Source of the DNA: Elusimicrobiota bacterium
GTDB lineage: Bacteria; Elusimicrobiota; UBA8919
Length of the DNA stretch: 64,000 bases
Direction: 5' to 3'
Assembly (NCBI GenBank): GCA_016928195.1
Contig: JAFGLF010000044.1
Coordinates: forward strand, 1-64,000
Shown here piece by piece: positions 63,488 through 64,000 of the stretch (its first letter is position 1; each line of letters starts with the position of its first letter). The notes beneath the pieces were generated by a model. The model saw only the letters and a list, made by a program, of their open reading frames with translations, did not search any database and was not told the DNA's origin. The translations under genes were made by a program, and so were the position numbers.

Positions 63488-64000
63488 GAACCTATAAAAG
63501 TCATGGTACAGGAAAATTCAGCAGGAAATCTTTCAGGAAAATCGGAAAAAACGTTATTTTTGAAAGAGGCGTAATGGTTTTTCACCCTGAAAACATCGAA
63601 ATAGGCAGTAATGTATACATAGGGCACAACGCATTCTTAAAGGGCTACTACAAAAACTCAATGAAGATAGGCAGTAATACATGGATAGGACAGGGTGTGT
63701 TCCTTCACAGCGGGGGCGGAATCAGAATCGGAAACTATGTCGGCATAGGGCCCTTTGTAAAAATCATAACGCTTCAGCATGTAGTTGACAGGGATATATC
63801 CCGTCCCATTATCACACGGGAACAGATTTATGAAGAGACAGTACTTGAAGACGGATGCGACATAGGGACAGGGGCAATCATACTGCCGGGAATAAGGATA
63901 GGCAGGGACAGCGTTGTAGGTGCGGGAAGTGTAGTAACAAAAGACGTACCGCCTTATTCCATAGTTGCAGGCAACCCTGCAAAACTTTTACGAAAAAGAA
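63484..64000 (+). CDS. Hexapeptide-repeat (LbH) acyltransferase, 3'-truncated by window edge
   Basis: ATG 63484 overlaps the radical SAM stop (ATGA). The open frame runs to the window end (172 codons seen). Left-handed beta-helix repeats are clear: ENIEIGSNVYIGHNAFL, MKIGSNTWIGQGVFL, IRIGNYVGIGPFVKI, then LEDGCDIGTGAIILPGIRIG and AGSVVTKDVPPYSIVAGNPAKL, typical of WbbJ/Maa-type O-acetyltransferases. The His in ITLQHVV is the likely catalytic base. It probably acetylates a sugar of the polymer. Confidence 0.87.
   Translation, partial: MRTYKSHGTGKFSRKSFRKIGKNVIFERGVMVFHPENIEIGSNVYIGHNAFLKGYYKNSMKIGSNTWIGQGVFLHSGGGIRIGNYVGIGPFVKIITLQHVVDRDISRPIITREQIYEETVLEDGCDIGTGAIILPGIRIGRDSVVGAGSVVTKDVPPYSIVAGNPAKLLRKR

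Overview
The window is an AT-rich (roughly two-thirds A+T by eye) bacterial chromosome segment in which every supported gene, about 57 of them, lies on the + strand, mostly with overlapping or nearly touching ends. Almost all products make, modify, flip or polymerise sugars: O-antigen-ligase-like membrane proteins, lipid-linked glycosyltransferases, a MurJ/Wzx-type flippase, nucleotide-sugar SDRs, DegT/StrS enzymes, methyltransferases and an unusual number of B12-binding radical SAM proteins. This fits the surface-polysaccharide (O-antigen/exopolysaccharide) super-locus of a Gram-negative, probably anaerobic bacterium. The style (dense palindromic repeats, repeat-laden gaps, many radical SAM genes, ORF6N gene) resembles uncultivated lineages such as Elusimicrobia/Omnitrophica-type phyla, but no marker gene here fixes the taxonomy.

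Layout. (A) 1-9002: two O-antigen-ligase/TPR proteins (the first cut by the window edge), two YfhO-like membrane proteins flanking a GT2, and a GT4. (B) 9003-13400: a clear sigma-70 promoter with an inverted-repeat operator, a GbsR-type regulator, flippase, HddA-like sugar kinase and a ColD-like PMP dehydratase in which His replaces the PLP lysine. (C) 13401-20572: two SDRs (one Gmd-like), two tandem pairs of thiamine-diphosphate E1 alpha/beta subunits without any E2/E3, a cyclic-nucleotide-binding protein and a DJ-1/PfpI protein. (D) 20573-26096: a GDP-fucose-synthase/cupin fusion with altered active site, HAD phosphatase, two SDRs, Nudix hydrolase. (E) 26097-41695: six B12-binding radical SAM proteins and one HemN-like protein, with a GT2, two CgeB-like glycosyltransferases and a classical SDR. 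(F) 41696-55361: methyltransferases, AsnB, cupin, DegT aminotransferase, GT2, epimerases, two GT39-like glycosyltransferases, a UGM-like flavoprotein. (G) 55362-64000: three more radical SAM proteins, two of them paralogues on either side of an accessory island (KAP P-loop NTPase, HEPN-like protein in a direct-repeat-bounded cassette, 4-oxalocrotonate tautomerase, ORF6N protein), then a hexapeptide acyltransferase running off the window.

Working together: kinase, dehydratases, SDRs and E1 pairs could build unusual deoxy or branched GDP-sugars; GT2/GT4/CgeB enzymes assemble lipid-linked units; the flippase exports them; Wzy/WaaL-like proteins and GT39/YfhO proteins act on the outer face of the membrane; radical SAM proteins and methyltransferases decorate the product. 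These roles are family-based inference.

The most distinctive non-coding signals are (i) a ~160-bp MITE-like element in three copies, each just upstream of a gene, with the inner hairpin exchanged between copies; (ii) short GC-rich palindromes inserted in frame inside several coding sequences; (iii) repeat families filling nearly every gap. No gap exceeds 300 bp, and no tRNA, rRNA, CRISPR array or convincing intrinsic terminator was seen.
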